A stretch of 51,832 bases of DNA from Muribaculaceae bacterium (GCA_017553785.1 JAFZKD010000023.1:1-51832); one strand, 5' to 3'; shown: positions 43,771-51,832, counted from the stretch's first letter. The notes: generated by a model not told the origin, from the letters alone. Numbers and translations: made by a program.

Positions 43771-45867
43771 TTATTTTAGCAACAAGTCTATTACCTCATT
43801 CATATCGGAAAACAGGATTTCCCGATCACAATTCACATCACATCGTATCATCGTTAACGCATCATCATCTTTTGAACCGCACAAGATGATGTCGAGAATG
43901 CTCATGATATCGCTGATATTCACTTCATCATCTCCGTTCACATCGCCCTTCAGGAATGTGTTGCGGAGCACAGCCTCAATGGCCGACATGCCATCCACCT
44001 TGCCACCACCCCACCTGGAAGCATCACCAGATAGAACAAAGGAATCCTTGTAAGCGGTTGAAATAAGCGCTTCGCGCACTGCCGAAGGCGTTAAACCCGG
44101 ATTCACTTGCAGCATCAATGAGATCAGGCCAGAGACAACAGGGGCCGACATGGACGATCCTTTGTTGGCATAGTAGGGGTATTCCACACCATCGACAACA
44201 GCTGGTTCCATCCATCTGTTCCTATCGGCTTTTTCGTCATAGCGGTTGGCCGATGAGACCACCGACAACCCTGGCGCGCATACATCAGGACGAGAAACGC
44301 CGAGTTCGTCGGGACCGTAAGAAGAGAAATATGCGATGTCGGTCAGGACACATGACGCGTCGGTGTCAATCACCCCTTGGTCATTGCTCACCCAACGGCG
44401 AGAACAATATGCCCCAACAGATATCACACTGTCAGTTGTCGCCATGTCACTTATCGAGCCGACCGAAGAACCACCTGTGATTCCATCGATCCCGAAAGTG
44501 TAGAAATAGGTCTGTTTTGAGCACCACCCCACAAGCTCCGAGGGTTCATCCACAACATACTGCAAACCAATCAGATGACCGGATTCAACTGAAGTCACAT
44601 CAAAGAGCCAATAAGAGTGGAAACGCTCCTCGGAACGTGACGGCTCTAACGCACTGGCAAACTGAATCTCTCCTTGATAATACTTCCCGAAAAACTCATC
44701 CGTCTCATGGGATAACGTATAGACGCTGTCCTCGGGCAGAAAGCCTACTACGGGCGAAGTGTATTCAATCTCGTGGGTTGACCTGTTCATGATCACGACA
44801 CGCGTCCGATGCTCTTGAGATCCCTCGCTCCACATGCTGACAAATCCATTTCGGTTCAGGCCACCCCACTGATTGCGGAGCAGAGTAGTGACGGTGTCCC
44901 CTACTCCCATCATCGTCTTGCTGAAACGAATAGGCGCATTACCGTCATTTCCTGCCGCAACAACACAAATGCGGCCAGGTCCCGATAAAGATTCAAACGA
45001 CTTGCACAAAAAAGAAGAGCCGTCGTTCGGGCCACCGTTAGAAGCGATGCTCATGTTGATGACACAAGGCTTGCCCACCCTGTCGGCATAGTTGAAGATA
45101 TACTTGACTGCGTTAACGATATTCACATCAGTGAGTTGGTCGTCAGGCATTCCACATGCCACGATGTCGGCTTGTGGTGCGATGCCATACCAGTCATTGC
45201 CCAGATATCCGCCTGCAGCAGTTCCTGATGTGTGAGTACCATGGGAAGACCCTGTGAAATCGGTCGTTAACGCAGCAATCTGCTCAGGGGTCTCATAGCA
45301 ACTTCCAGGTAAGACTTCATCATTAACTACTGGTGCGGTTCCAGTATCATCACAAGGCAGATAGACGGCCTTTACCCTAGGTTTTCCTTTTTCATCGCAC
45401 AGGTTGATGTGGTTGAAGTCAATGCCGACATCAATCATGCCGACAATCACCCCTCTGCCTGTCAAAGGCGCAATCAGGTTTTCGGCAGTATGCAAAGGAT
45501 TTACCAGGCTCAGATACCTGGCACTATCATTGCACAAGTGAAGGGGCTGTGAGAAGGAGACGAAATCCACCCCATCAATATCAGCCAGATCCGCTAAAGC
45601 ATGCACCGGTACCGATGCGGTCACAAAACCGTCGAACCGCCCGTTTACAGTCACACCGCAATCCCTCAGCCGATGAATCGCCTGGTCATCGCTCACTTTT
45701 ATAAAAGCCTGAAAAAGAGAAGCGGAATCCCTTGCGGAAGCGAACTTACACGAATGGGGCGAATGTGTCATTAGACGCATCTTGGATGCGGCACTGTATT
45801 GCACCGCAGCCCAACAGGCGACAGGCATGAACAGTGCCGTCAAAAGAAACAAGATGCGTTTAGTCAT
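43771..45867 (-). CDS. S8 subtilisin-like peptidase with dockerin-like tail (downstream copy)
   Basis: A 698-residue exported serine protease. Residues 1-20 are a signal peptide (VACWAA). Residues 50-108 form a prodomain-like block (LFQAFIKVSDDQAIHRLRDCGVTVNG). The catalytic triad is complete: Asp146 in GMIDVGIDFNHINL, His209 in GSSHGTHTSG and Ser572 in GSSMSAPVVSG. A long insert (about 310-510) separates His and Ser halves. Residues 640-698 (43774-43950) are two dockerin-like calcium loops; the second, DVNCDREILFSDM, is degenerate. It is a paralog of the next gene upstream, which starts 16 bp away, and is followed by ruvA at 10 bp. Confidence 0.92.
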   Translation of the reverse strand: MTKRILFLLTALFMPVACWAAVQYSAASKMRLMTHSPHSCKFASARDSASLFQAFIKVSDDQAIHRLRDCGVTVNGRFDGFVTASVPVHALADLADIDGVDFVSFSQPLHLCNDSARYLSLVNPLHTAENLIAPLTGRGVIVGMIDVGIDFNHINLCDEKGKPRVKAVYLPCDDTGTAPVVNDEVLPGSCYETPEQIAALTTDFTGSSHGTHTSGTAAGGYLGNDWYGIAPQADIVACGMPDDQLTDVNIVNAVKYIFNYADRVGKPCVINMSIASNGGPNDGSSFLCKSFESLSGPGRICVVAAGNDGNAPIRFSKTMMGVGDTVTTLLRNQWGGLNRNGFVSMWSEGSQEHRTRVVIMNRSTHEIEYTSPVVGFLPEDSVYTLSHETDEFFGKYYQGEIQFASALEPSRSEERFHSYWLFDVTSVESGHLIGLQYVVDEPSELVGWCSKQTYFYTFGIDGITGGSSVGSISDMATTDSVISVGAYCSRRWVSNDQGVIDTDASCVLTDIAYFSSYGPDELGVSRPDVCAPGLSVVSSANRYDEKADRNRWMEPAVVDGVEYPYYANKGSSMSAPVVSGLISLMLQVNPGLTPSAVREALISTAYKDSFVLSGDASRWGGGKVDGMSAIEAVLRNTFLKGDVNGDDEVNISDIMSILDIILCGSKDDDALTMIRCDVNCDREILFSDMNEVIDLLLK

Positions 45868-45883
45868 CGGGCAGGATTAAAAA

Positions 45884-47914
45884 TCACAAACCAAGAATGA
45901 TGTCAATAACGGCACTGATGTCCGAGATATTGATCTCACCGTCATTGTTCACGTCAGCCTGATAGATATAATCTGCGACCAGCGCAGGATTCAGAATGAG
46001 GTCAATCAGCATGCTGATATCTGAGATGTTAACCTCGCCGTCACCGTTAGCATCACCTGCTACGGATGATACATTCAGCACACAGCGCATGCCCGCATTC
46101 ACATCCAACTTGCCGAAACCCCAACGGCTAGGATTACCTTCCCTAACGTATTCGTCTTTATATGAAGAGCGTCGAAGGATATCACGCACATCTGCAGCGG
46201 TCAAGTTGGGATTGGCTTGCATCCACAAGGCAACAGCACCGGCTACGACAGGCGCCGACATCGATGTGCCCAAGTCGGGGCAATAGGGATACTCAACACC
46301 ATCGACAAAGGCCGAAGGCTGCCAGAGTGCCAAGTTGTGAGGATGAGTGTCATATCGGTTACCAGACGCCAACACCATGCTGCCAGGAGCGCAAACGTCA
46401 GGACGTGAAATGCCGTTTTCATCAGGACCATAGGCCGAGAAATAGGACATTTCCACCGGAGCGCTTTGTGAGCGCCAGTAGATCGTGCCATCACGCAACG
46501 GGGCCGTCTGCCTGGTATTGTAGGAGCCGACCGAGATGATGCTGTCGCTTGTCACCAAATCGTTGATGGAACCGGCCGAAGTGCCAATCTGAGCCCAATC
46601 ATAACCATAATTCCTGAAATAAGCGAACTGCGATGTCCACAGGGTCAGGTCGCAAGGATCGTTCGAGAAGTACTGGAGACCCATGACATATTTCTTGTTT
46701 TTGGCCGTCATACTCATGTCACACAAAATCATGGGACGATCATTATACTCAACCATCGACCTCATTTCAACACGGCCTTTATAGTACTGCGCCAATTGTG
46801 CGTCATTCTCAGTTGAGCACTCGACAATCGTTTGGCAAGACGGGGAAACGGCCAAGGGCTCGGAGGTATATACCCATTCATTCGTCTGGTTGTCAATGAC
46901 GAACAAACGAGCACTGAACGGCTTGTCCTTTTCACCCCATGCGCTCAAGAAACCGCTTCGTGACGTACCGCCACCATATCCGCTAATCAGAGTGGTGACC
47001 GTGTCCTGTTCGTTCTGGATTGATGTGTGCATGCACACGTTGGAGTGGCCGTCATTACCTGCCGAAATCACAAATACCCTACCAGGACCCGAGAACTGCT
47101 CACAGACACGTACGAGATAGGATGATCCATCATGGGGGCCGACGTTGGATCCCAAGCTGATGTTGATCACACAGGGTTTACCCACGCGATTGGCATAATC
47201 AATGATATAACTGATGCAGTTTGCCACCCTCACGTCGGTCAATTCGGTTTCCAGCATGGCGCAAGCCACGATCTCGGCATCAGGGGCCACTCCATACCAG
47301 CCGTTCTCGCGATAGGCACCGGCAGCGATGCCAGCTGTCTGGGTGCCGTGGGTGGTCAAGGGGTCATCGGTAGTGAGCGCTGCGATCTCCTCGGGAGTCT
47401 CATAGCAGCTGCCAGGCAGTTGGCAATGTCCGATTACCGGCTGATTACCGGTCGTGTCGAGCGGCATGTAAACCGCCTTGACACGAGTCAAGCCGTTATC
47501 ATCACACAAATTGATGTGGTTGAAATCAAATCCACAGTCAATGACGCCCACAATAACACCTTTTCCAGTATAGGGCTTATCCAGATTGGTACCTTCATGC
47601 ACTTTAGCTACGCGAGAATAGTATCGCGCGCTGTCGCAGCATGTGAGCAAAGTGACAGCAGGCGACACGTGCTCTACACCGCTAACGGTCTTTAAAGACA
47701 TCGGGTCGATGCCGGCATTGACACGCGCGGTATAGAAACCATTGTATTTCGCGGTAATGAGCACCCCCGCGTTTTCCAATTGATGATCAACCAGCGCATC
47801 ATTCACCTTGATGAAAGCTTCATAGAAACTGTTATCAAGACTTTGTGCCGATGTCATCAAACCATTTCCCAGCACCAGAATGCTGGCAACAAACCATAAA
47901 TACGTTTTTTTCAT
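45884..47914 (-). CDS. S8 subtilisin-like peptidase with dockerin-like tail (upstream copy)
   Basis: A 676-residue exported serine protease, first gene of the likely operon leading to sprA. The signal peptide ends at TSAQ (residue 24). A prodomain-like region FYEAFIKVNDALVDHQLENAGVLITAKYNGFYTARV follows. The triad is Asp126 in GVIDCGFDFNHINL, His189 in TTHGTQTAG and Ser551 in LGTSMSAPVVAG. The usual HGTH motif is HGTQ here, with the catalytic His kept. Residues 619-676 (45887-46060) are two well-formed dockerin-like loops (DANGDGEVNISDI, DVNNDGEINISDI). It is clearly a tandem paralog of the downstream copy. A promoter lies about 50 bp upstream. Confidence 0.92.
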   Translation of the reverse strand: MKKTYLWFVASILVLGNGLMTSAQSLDNSFYEAFIKVNDALVDHQLENAGVLITAKYNGFYTARVNAGIDPMSLKTVSGVEHVSPAVTLLTCCDSARYYSRVAKVHEGTNLDKPYTGKGVIVGVIDCGFDFNHINLCDDNGLTRVKAVYMPLDTTGNQPVIGHCQLPGSCYETPEEIAALTTDDPLTTHGTQTAGIAAGAYRENGWYGVAPDAEIVACAMLETELTDVRVANCISYIIDYANRVGKPCVINISLGSNVGPHDGSSYLVRVCEQFSGPGRVFVISAGNDGHSNVCMHTSIQNEQDTVTTLISGYGGGTSRSGFLSAWGEKDKPFSARLFVIDNQTNEWVYTSEPLAVSPSCQTIVECSTENDAQLAQYYKGRVEMRSMVEYNDRPMILCDMSMTAKNKKYVMGLQYFSNDPCDLTLWTSQFAYFRNYGYDWAQIGTSAGSINDLVTSDSIISVGSYNTRQTAPLRDGTIYWRSQSAPVEMSYFSAYGPDENGISRPDVCAPGSMVLASGNRYDTHPHNLALWQPSAFVDGVEYPYCPDLGTSMSAPVVAGAVALWMQANPNLTAADVRDILRRSSYKDEYVREGNPSRWGFGKLDVNAGMRCVLNVSSVAGDANGDGEVNISDISMLIDLILNPALVADYIYQADVNNDGEINISDISAVIDIILGL

Positions 47915-47959
47915 ATTAGAATATTAGTGTTTATTGATATTTCAAAATCATTCAAACTG

Positions 47960-47967
47960 CAAAATTA
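47960..47967 (-). promoter_or_regulatory. -7 element upstream of the S8 peptidase-ruvA-sprA operon
   Basis: TAATTTTG on the minus strand, 45 bp before the ATG of the upstream S8 copy. The -33 region lacks a TTG at standard spacing. Confidence 0.5.
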
Positions 47968-48037
47968 CAACAAATTGCGGGTATAACACATTATTTAATA
48001 GTAAAAAATATTAACCGCTACTGAAATATATGACAAA

Positions 48038-48066
48038 GCGGGCAACCGCTTGTCGCAGCTGCCCGC
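48038..48066 (-). terminator. Terminator of the TPR gene
   Basis: GCGGGCA pairs with TGCCCGC across a 15-nt loop, followed by TTTGTC on the minus strand. It is about 27 bp after the stop. Confidence 0.6.
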
Positions 48067-48092
48067 CATGATATAGATTTATTTGATGAATA

Positions 48093-49718
48093 TTACTTCA
48101 AACTGTTCACATAGTTGCGAAGAGATTCGTTTTCGGGGTCATTCTCTAACCACTTCTGATAGTATGACTTGGCTGTAGCCTTGTCACCCTTGTTGAAGTA
48201 GTAGGTAGCAAGGTAGTTGTAAGCATACTTGTAGTAGCGGGTGTAGTCGGACTTGTTCTCTTTAGCGTCAAGGATGTTCAGCAACTCGTTGTAAGCGGCC
48301 AGAGCGGCGCCATTGTTGTTCTCACCTTCACGGAACTTGGCAATCTTAGCCTTCTGGTTTACAATCTGCACGTTGCCGGGAACCAGCTTGTCCACCTCAT
48401 CGATATACATCTGCGATTTTGTCAGAGCTGATGCCTTGGTTGTGGCATCGAGGCTGTCGGTGCTGGCAATGCCCAGGTAGTAGTTCGAGAGCGTGAATAG
48501 GTCGTTTGACTTGTTGTTGCCATCATCGACAAGACGCTGGTAGTATTCAGCGGCCTTAACGAAGTTGCCTGCATCGGCATAGGTGTCACCCAGGTTACGG
48601 ATCAGGTCGGTGTTCTTGGGATTGAGATCAATAGCCTTGTTGTAGGCAACGATGGCCTCTTCGGGATAACCGGCGGTCTGCAGAGCCTCACCATAGTCGG
48701 TGTAGTCCCTTACCTCATAGTTGGTACCCTTGGGTAACGCATTCGAGAAGAATGAGCGTCCAGCCTCTACAGCCTCGGGCCACTTCTGAAGCATCACCAG
48801 GTTGTAGAGCTGCATGCGCTTCATAAAGAACACTTTGCTATCAGCAGGGTTGAGCTTCTTGACAAGGCTGGAAGCCAGGTCATAAGAATCCTGGTACTTC
48901 TCGCCGAAGAACAGCAGCTGCACATAGCGCACTTCATCCTGTGCGAAGTGGTTGGGGTTCTTGATGTATTTGCCATACTGCTCAGCAGCTTTGGCACCCA
49001 GGTTGTCAGCATAGTACTTCTCGGCGAGCTCGCGCTGAACCAGTGCCGAGTTGGGGACTTTGCTTTGCAACTCCTCGAGGCGCTCAATAGCCATCTGGGG
49101 GTTCACATTGAAGTAGGTGTCGGCATATTTCACGTAGGCCTCAATGTTGTTGGGGTCCTTGTCAAATGCCAGCTCATAGATACCGGCAGCGTTTCCCCAG
49201 TCCTTCTTGTCGGCCTTGGTGTCAGCCTCGAAGATATAGCTATTGGGATCATCAGGGTTCCACTTGCGGGCATTCTTGATACACTTCTCAATATCCTTAG
49301 CATAGGTGATAGGATTAGCATCATAGTAAGCGCGTGCAATTTCCATCTCCAGTTTAGCGTCCTTCTTGGTCAACTTGCGGGCCTTCTCAAGGAGCGTCTT
49401 AACGTCGCCACCGTTCTTGAGGGCAATAGCTGCCTGTCCCACATAATTGTAAGGATTCATGGCGTCGGCAGCAATACCTTTCTCGAAGTTAGCGGCTGCC
49501 TCAGCCACTTTGCCCTGGTGCAAAGCAATCTGGCCCAGATAGTAGAAGGCCTCAGCTTTGTCGGTGGAAGGAGCGTTCAGATTACGCTCGAGCAATTCCT
49601 TGGCATTGTCAAGTTTGTCAACCTTGTAGTACTCAATACCGTCCTTGTAGCCCTGTGCGTTTGCTACGAGGGATGCACCCATCAACATGAGTGATGCAAA
49701 AAAGAATTTACGTTTCAT
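48093..49718 (-). CDS. Exported TPR-repeat protein
   Basis: A 541-residue periplasmic or outer-membrane-associated protein with a signal peptide (ending VANAQG, about residue 21). Tetratricopeptide repeats run nearly through the whole protein, with typical A-x-x-Y-x-x-G pairs (AEAFYYLGQIALHQGKVAEAAANFEKGI; EEAIVAYNKAIDLNPKNTDLIRNLGDTYADAGNFVKAAEYYQRLV; FNKGDKATAKSYYQKWLENDPEN). It probably acts as a scaffold. In other Bacteroidetes a TPR gene of this kind follows a PstS-like gene in a TonB/ExbBD-type cluster, as it does here. The gene starts 83 bp after the PstS-like stop, with no promoter seen between. Confidence 0.9.
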   Translation of the reverse strand: MKRKFFFASLMLMGASLVANAQGYKDGIEYYKVDKLDNAKELLERNLNAPSTDKAEAFYYLGQIALHQGKVAEAAANFEKGIAADAMNPYNYVGQAAIALKNGGDVKTLLEKARKLTKKDAKLEMEIARAYYDANPITYAKDIEKCIKNARKWNPDDPNSYIFEADTKADKKDWGNAAGIYELAFDKDPNNIEAYVKYADTYFNVNPQMAIERLEELQSKVPNSALVQRELAEKYYADNLGAKAAEQYGKYIKNPNHFAQDEVRYVQLLFFGEKYQDSYDLASSLVKKLNPADSKVFFMKRMQLYNLVMLQKWPEAVEAGRSFFSNALPKGTNYEVRDYTDYGEALQTAGYPEEAIVAYNKAIDLNPKNTDLIRNLGDTYADAGNFVKAAEYYQRLVDDGNNKSNDLFTLSNYYLGIASTDSLDATTKASALTKSQMYIDEVDKLVPGNVQIVNQKAKIAKFREGENNNGAALAAYNELLNILDAKENKSDYTRYYKYAYNYLATYYFNKGDKATAKSYYQKWLENDPENESLRNYVNSLK

Positions 49719-49801
49719 TGCAGTAACAATTTAATGTTAATATTTATTAGTTCGTTTTGTTTGATTATTCGTTTAGCAAATTCCGTGCCAACTGTGTCGG
49801 A

Positions 49802-50791
49802 TCACTGTACTTCAACGTACCTGACGGGTTCGGCAGCGGGTAGGATTCCGGTTTGAAGAATGATCTTCTGTCCAATGGCTCCAGTAAGGAAAGTAAAGAA
49901 ACCGTGATCCAGCATTCCGTTATAGGAAGCATCGATGGCCCAGATGGTGCGAACCAGCGGATAATCGCCGCTATTGATGTGTACCTGATAGGGCTTGACA
50001 CCCTGGACCTTATCGTCATCACGGATTGGCATGACCTTAATGCGGTCGGTGAAATCGATGACGCTCACCTCGTTTTTGGTCTTGAGCTCCTCATATTTTT
50101 GTTCAATTGGCATCTCGGCCGATTTTAGATCGCTGGTAATCCAGCTGACCCCGATGAAACCGATCACATTCTTGTAATCTTCAACTGCTTTGAACACATC
50201 CTGGCTGCTTTTTCTTGCATAAACATTAGATGAGAAACTGCCGCCATTCAGGAATTTCTCCTTCATGTAATGTACCACGCCTGTGCCAGAGCCATCGAAC
50301 ATCACTTTGATGGAGTCGTTCTTGAGCTTTGTGGGGAACACTTCTCCCCAGCGTTTCACCTTGCCGCTAAAGATGTCGCGGAGGTCATCCATCGACAACT
50401 CGTCAATATCATTCTGCTTATTGACAATGACAGCGATGGCATCAACAGCAATCATCTTCGAACGATAGCCACGCCCGATTTTCTTCAGGATCTTCTTTTG
50501 TTCGGCTGTCAGGTCGTGAGAGATGATAATCAGGTCGACCTTGTTATTAAAGAGCGAATCGAGAGCGTCATGCTCATTGATGTACTCGGGCATGATGCTA
50601 GCCTCGGGATACTGATACTCAAACACAGCAATCTCCTGCTCGAGAACACTCTCGAACGACTCTTCACACATGATTTTGGCAAGTCCTCGAGTGCTTGTGC
50701 TCTTAGGCATCTTCTTTCCGCATGCCCCCATGATGAGCGCCAGTATGACGGCTGCCGCCATCATCATAGTGATATTACTTTTTCTCATCAT
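49802..50791 (-). CDS. PstS-like periplasmic substrate-binding lipoprotein
   Basis: A 329-residue lipoprotein with lipobox IMGAC (Cys at residue 25). The mature part resembles the phosphate-binding PBP family: VDLIIISHDLTAEQKK, AVDAIAVIVNKQNDI, LRDIFSGKVKRWGEVF, then DGSGTGVVHYMKEKF with the S-G-T motif that contacts the oxyanion, and VIGFIGVSWI. No pstC/A/B transporter genes accompany it. The preceding small membrane gene overlaps its start by 17 bp, and the TPR gene follows. In relatives this cassette goes with ExbB/ExbD-like genes, so a role in energy-coupled transport or phosphate sensing is possible but unproven. Confidence 0.87.
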   Translation of the reverse strand: MMRKSNITMMMAAAVILALIMGACGKKMPKSTSTRGLAKIMCEESFESVLEQEIAVFEYQYPEASIMPEYINEHDALDSLFNNKVDLIIISHDLTAEQKKILKKIGRGYRSKMIAVDAIAVIVNKQNDIDELSMDDLRDIFSGKVKRWGEVFPTKLKNDSIKVMFDGSGTGVVHYMKEKFLNGGSFSSNVYARKSSQDVFKAVEDYKNVIGFIGVSWITSDLKSAEMPIEQKYEELKTKNEVSVIDFTDRIKVMPIRDDDKVQGVKPYQVHINSGDYPLVRTIWAIDASYNGMLDHGFFTFLTGAIGQKIILQTGILPAAEPVRYVEVQ

Positions 50792-51089
50792 TCTCCTCCT
50801 CTATTTTCTTTAGTCGATCCATATATGTTGTATACTCCTCGTCCTCATTGTCATCTTGTATGCGCATACCATAACTGTGATCGCCATTAATCTCGCGATA
50901 GCAACGAAACAGGCCATACGCTCCTAAAACGATAGCGATAAGCCACCGGATGGCAGTCCACTGCGGAGTGTTTGACCACTGCATCAGGTTAAGCGCCATA
51001 ACAACAGCCATGCCCAGATAAATCAGCACCATAAAAAAGCCGAAGAACATCTTCAACCAATTGGTTATGCCATTTTGTTTCTTGTTCAT
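50775..51089 (-). CDS. Small two-helix membrane protein
   Basis: A 104-residue protein with two hydrophobic helices (about 11-34 and 47-61) and an acidic, lysine-rich tail (DDNEDEEYTTYMDRLKKIEEENDEKK). No named family recognised. It overlaps the PstS-like gene by 17 bp, so the two are coupled. A TAATTTTG element lies 69 bp upstream. Orthologs may sit in ExbBD-PstS-TPR clusters. Confidence 0.75.
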   Translation of the reverse strand: MNKKQNGITNWLKMFFGFFMVLIYLGMAVVMALNLMQWSNTPQWTAIRWLIAIVLGAYGLFRCYREINGDHSYGMRIQDDNEDEEYTTYMDRLKKIEEENDEKK

Positions 51090-51157
51090 GTCAATTTTAG
51101 AGTCATTCTCAGCCGTTAGACTGACTAAAAACAGAATAGTTTATAACTACCAAACGA

Positions 51158-51165
51158 CAAAATTA
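51158..51165 (-). promoter_or_regulatory. -7 element upstream of the small membrane protein-PstS-TPR genes
   Basis: TAATTTTG on the minus strand, 69 bp before the ATG; no clear -33. Confidence 0.5.
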
Positions 51166-51220
51166 ACAATTTATCCTGATAAATGGTGTTAATTCACAAA
51201 AAAAGTCGCCTGAAAAACGT

Positions 51221-51293
51221 ATTTTTCTTGAAAAATATTTATCCTCAAGGAATCCTTGTTATGCAAAATAGCTCTGATAACAGTAGAAACTGT
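51221..51293. other. Cluster of short palindromes in the gene-free stretch
   Basis: Three short inverted repeats lie upstream of the candidate small-RNA promoter: ATTTTTC/GAAAAAT (51221-51236), CAAGGA/TCCTTG (51246-51258) and ACAGT/ACTGT (51280-51293). They could be binding sites; in AT-rich DNA chance is also possible. Apart from them, 51090-51652 holds no gene. Confidence 0.35.
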
Positions 51294-51311
51294 ACATTTT
51301 TATTAAAAAAG

Positions 51312-51342
51312 TTGCACATTTTAGAAATTATAAATATATTTG
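51312..51342 (+). promoter_or_regulatory. Promoter of the candidate small RNA
   Basis: TTG at 51312-51314, 20-bp spacer, TATATTTG at 51335-51342. No credible reading frame follows; a hairpin terminator lies about 45 bp downstream. Confidence 0.65.
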
Positions 51343-51345
51343 CAC

Positions 51346-51417
51346 CACCTTAAATCAAACTTTTATTCATACTATTTTTTCCTAGGGCACCTTCGTTGTG
51401 AAACGAAGTGCTTTTTT
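51346..51417 (+). ncRNA. Candidate small RNA of about 72 nt
   Basis: The stretch runs from the predicted start after TATATTTG to the end of a T-run. Its 3' half is a hairpin (GCAC plus TTCGTT pairing with AACGAAGTGC, one bulged C; 51387-51411) followed by TTTTTT at 51412-51417. The 5' half is unstructured and pyrimidine-rich. No downstream plus-strand gene is present that could be regulated by attenuation. Start and existence are predicted only. Confidence 0.45.
51387..51417 (+). terminator. Intrinsic terminator in the gene-free stretch
   Basis: A 10-bp stem with one bulge and a 4-nt loop, followed by six Ts. Confidence 0.75.
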
Positions 51418-51429
51418 ATCACCCCATAC

Positions 51430-51519
51430 CCTGGAGAGACTGGACGGACTGGAGAGACTGGACAAACTGGACGGATTTCACGGAGTGGACGGATGAGACG
51501 GATGGGACGGAGTGGACGG
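51430..51519 (+). repeat. Ten-unit 9-bp tandem array
   Basis: Ten consecutive 9-bp units without gaps. The first five are variants of ACTGGACGG/ACTGGAGAG; the last five drift to ATTTCACGG, AGTGGACGG, ATGAGACGG, ATGGGACGG and AGTGGACGG. The array is purine-rich on the plus strand and lies between the candidate small RNA and the proS terminator. The unit length is a multiple of three, so one frame looks collagen-like (G-x-T), but no gene start fits. Confidence 0.8.
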
Positions 51520-51567
51520 ATTATTAGCTTCATTAGCATTGAACGATGGGACTGGGGTGGGCAAATA

Positions 51568-51605
51568 TAAAAAAGGTTACGGAAATCTCACGACTTCCGT
51601 AACCT
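51568..51605 (-). terminator. Terminator of proS
   Basis: AGGTTACGGAA pairs perfectly with TTCCGTAACCT around a 10-nt loop, followed on the minus strand by TTTTTTAT. It is about 48 bp after the stop. Confidence 0.88.
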
Positions 51606-51652
51606 CAAAAATCATAAAGAAATATTTACAGTTTTGTTTTTATAAAACCTTT

Positions 51653-51832
51653 CTAATAATTGCGGGCGAAGATGACGCGGCGCTTGCTGGGCTTGCCGGT
51701 GTAGATACACTTGCCCTCCTCCTCGGGCGCATCCAGAGGGATGCAGCGGATGGTCGCCTTGGTCTCTTCCTTGATTTTGTCCTCGGTCTCGCTGGTACCG
51801 TCCCAATGTGCGAGGATGAAACCGCCCTTCTC
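51653..51832 (-). CDS. proS: Prolyl-tRNA synthetase, C-terminal fragment
   Basis: The last 59 residues of the gene; the rest lies beyond the window. Reading from 51832 gives [18 protein letters not shown], then [21 protein letters not shown], then [10 protein letters not shown] and a TAG. The C-terminal zinc-binding-like domain ending in a tyrosine at the carboxyl end is characteristic of the archaeal/eukaryotic-type ProS used in Bacteroidetes. It charges tRNA-Pro with proline. Confidence 0.9.
   Translation of the reverse strand, partial: EKGGFILAHWDGTSETEDKIKEETKATIRCIPLDAPEEEGKCIYTGKPSKRRVIFARNY

Noticed and set aside
51340-51570. 76-residue plus-strand frame with a collagen-like GETGRTGETGQTG stretch
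   Set aside because: It starts at a TTG inside the -7 promoter element, and the repeat-like peptide is the translation of the 9-bp array.

Overview
The window looks like a chromosomal segment from a member of the Bacteroidales, most likely a gut Muribaculaceae or Prevotellaceae relative. Promoters match the Bacteroidetes TTG/TTTG (-33) and TAnnTTTG (-7) pattern, and Shine-Dalgarno sites are absent. The gene content also fits: SprA of the type IX secretion system, class III fructose-1,6-bisphosphatase, a methylmalonyl-CoA decarboxylase operon, archaeal/eukaryotic-type ProS, GH92 mannosidase, BspA-like leucine-rich repeats and dockerin-like C-terminal tails. Genus cannot be fixed from the sequence alone. 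I see no rRNA, tRNA, insertion sequence, prophage block or CRISPR array.

Layout. 1-7.6 kb: the end of a DUF1963/YwqG-like gene, then on the minus strand a B12-dependent ribonucleotide reductase, an OmpA-like lipoprotein, class III FBPase and a DEAD-box-type RNA helicase. 7.6-14.1 kb: a secreted leucine-rich-repeat protein with a dockerin-like tail, a membrane-anchored metallophosphoesterase, an AraC regulator, a DUF486 membrane protein, a DUF2284 cysteine-rich protein and a HAD hydrolase. 14.1-21.5 kb: an S9 peptidase, then a satD-DUF3307-GH92 run preceded by three tandem 29-bp repeats, then a DUF3667 zinc-ribbon membrane protein. 21.5-25.4 kb: galK-galM-nucleotidyltransferase and a DUF4252 lipoprotein. 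25.6-32 kb: pgk and a full methylmalonyl-CoA epimerase/decarboxylase operon (mce, carboxyltransferase, OadG-like, biotin carrier, sodium-pump beta subunit), which fits succinate-to-propionate metabolism with sodium export.

32-35.6 kb: smpB with a Yip1-like membrane protein, a small A1S_2505-like protein, a nitroreductase lipoprotein and an EpsG-like polymerase. 35.6-48 kb: a probable operon on the minus strand, two tandem subtilisin-like proteases with dockerin-like tails, then ruvA, sprA and epsG-like. 48-51.1 kb: a small membrane protein, a PstS-like lipoprotein and a TPR protein. 51.1-51.8 kb: a gene-free stretch holding a promoter-plus-terminator unit (candidate small RNA) and a 9-bp tandem array, then the 3' end of proS.

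The least explained parts are: (1) the satD-DUF3307 pair, where SatD looks to me like a degenerate class III nucleotide cyclase fused to a helix-turn-helix, behind operator-like 29-bp repeats; (2) the shared dockerin-like tails on three secreted proteins, two of them encoded in the sprA operon; (3) the candidate small RNA beside proS.
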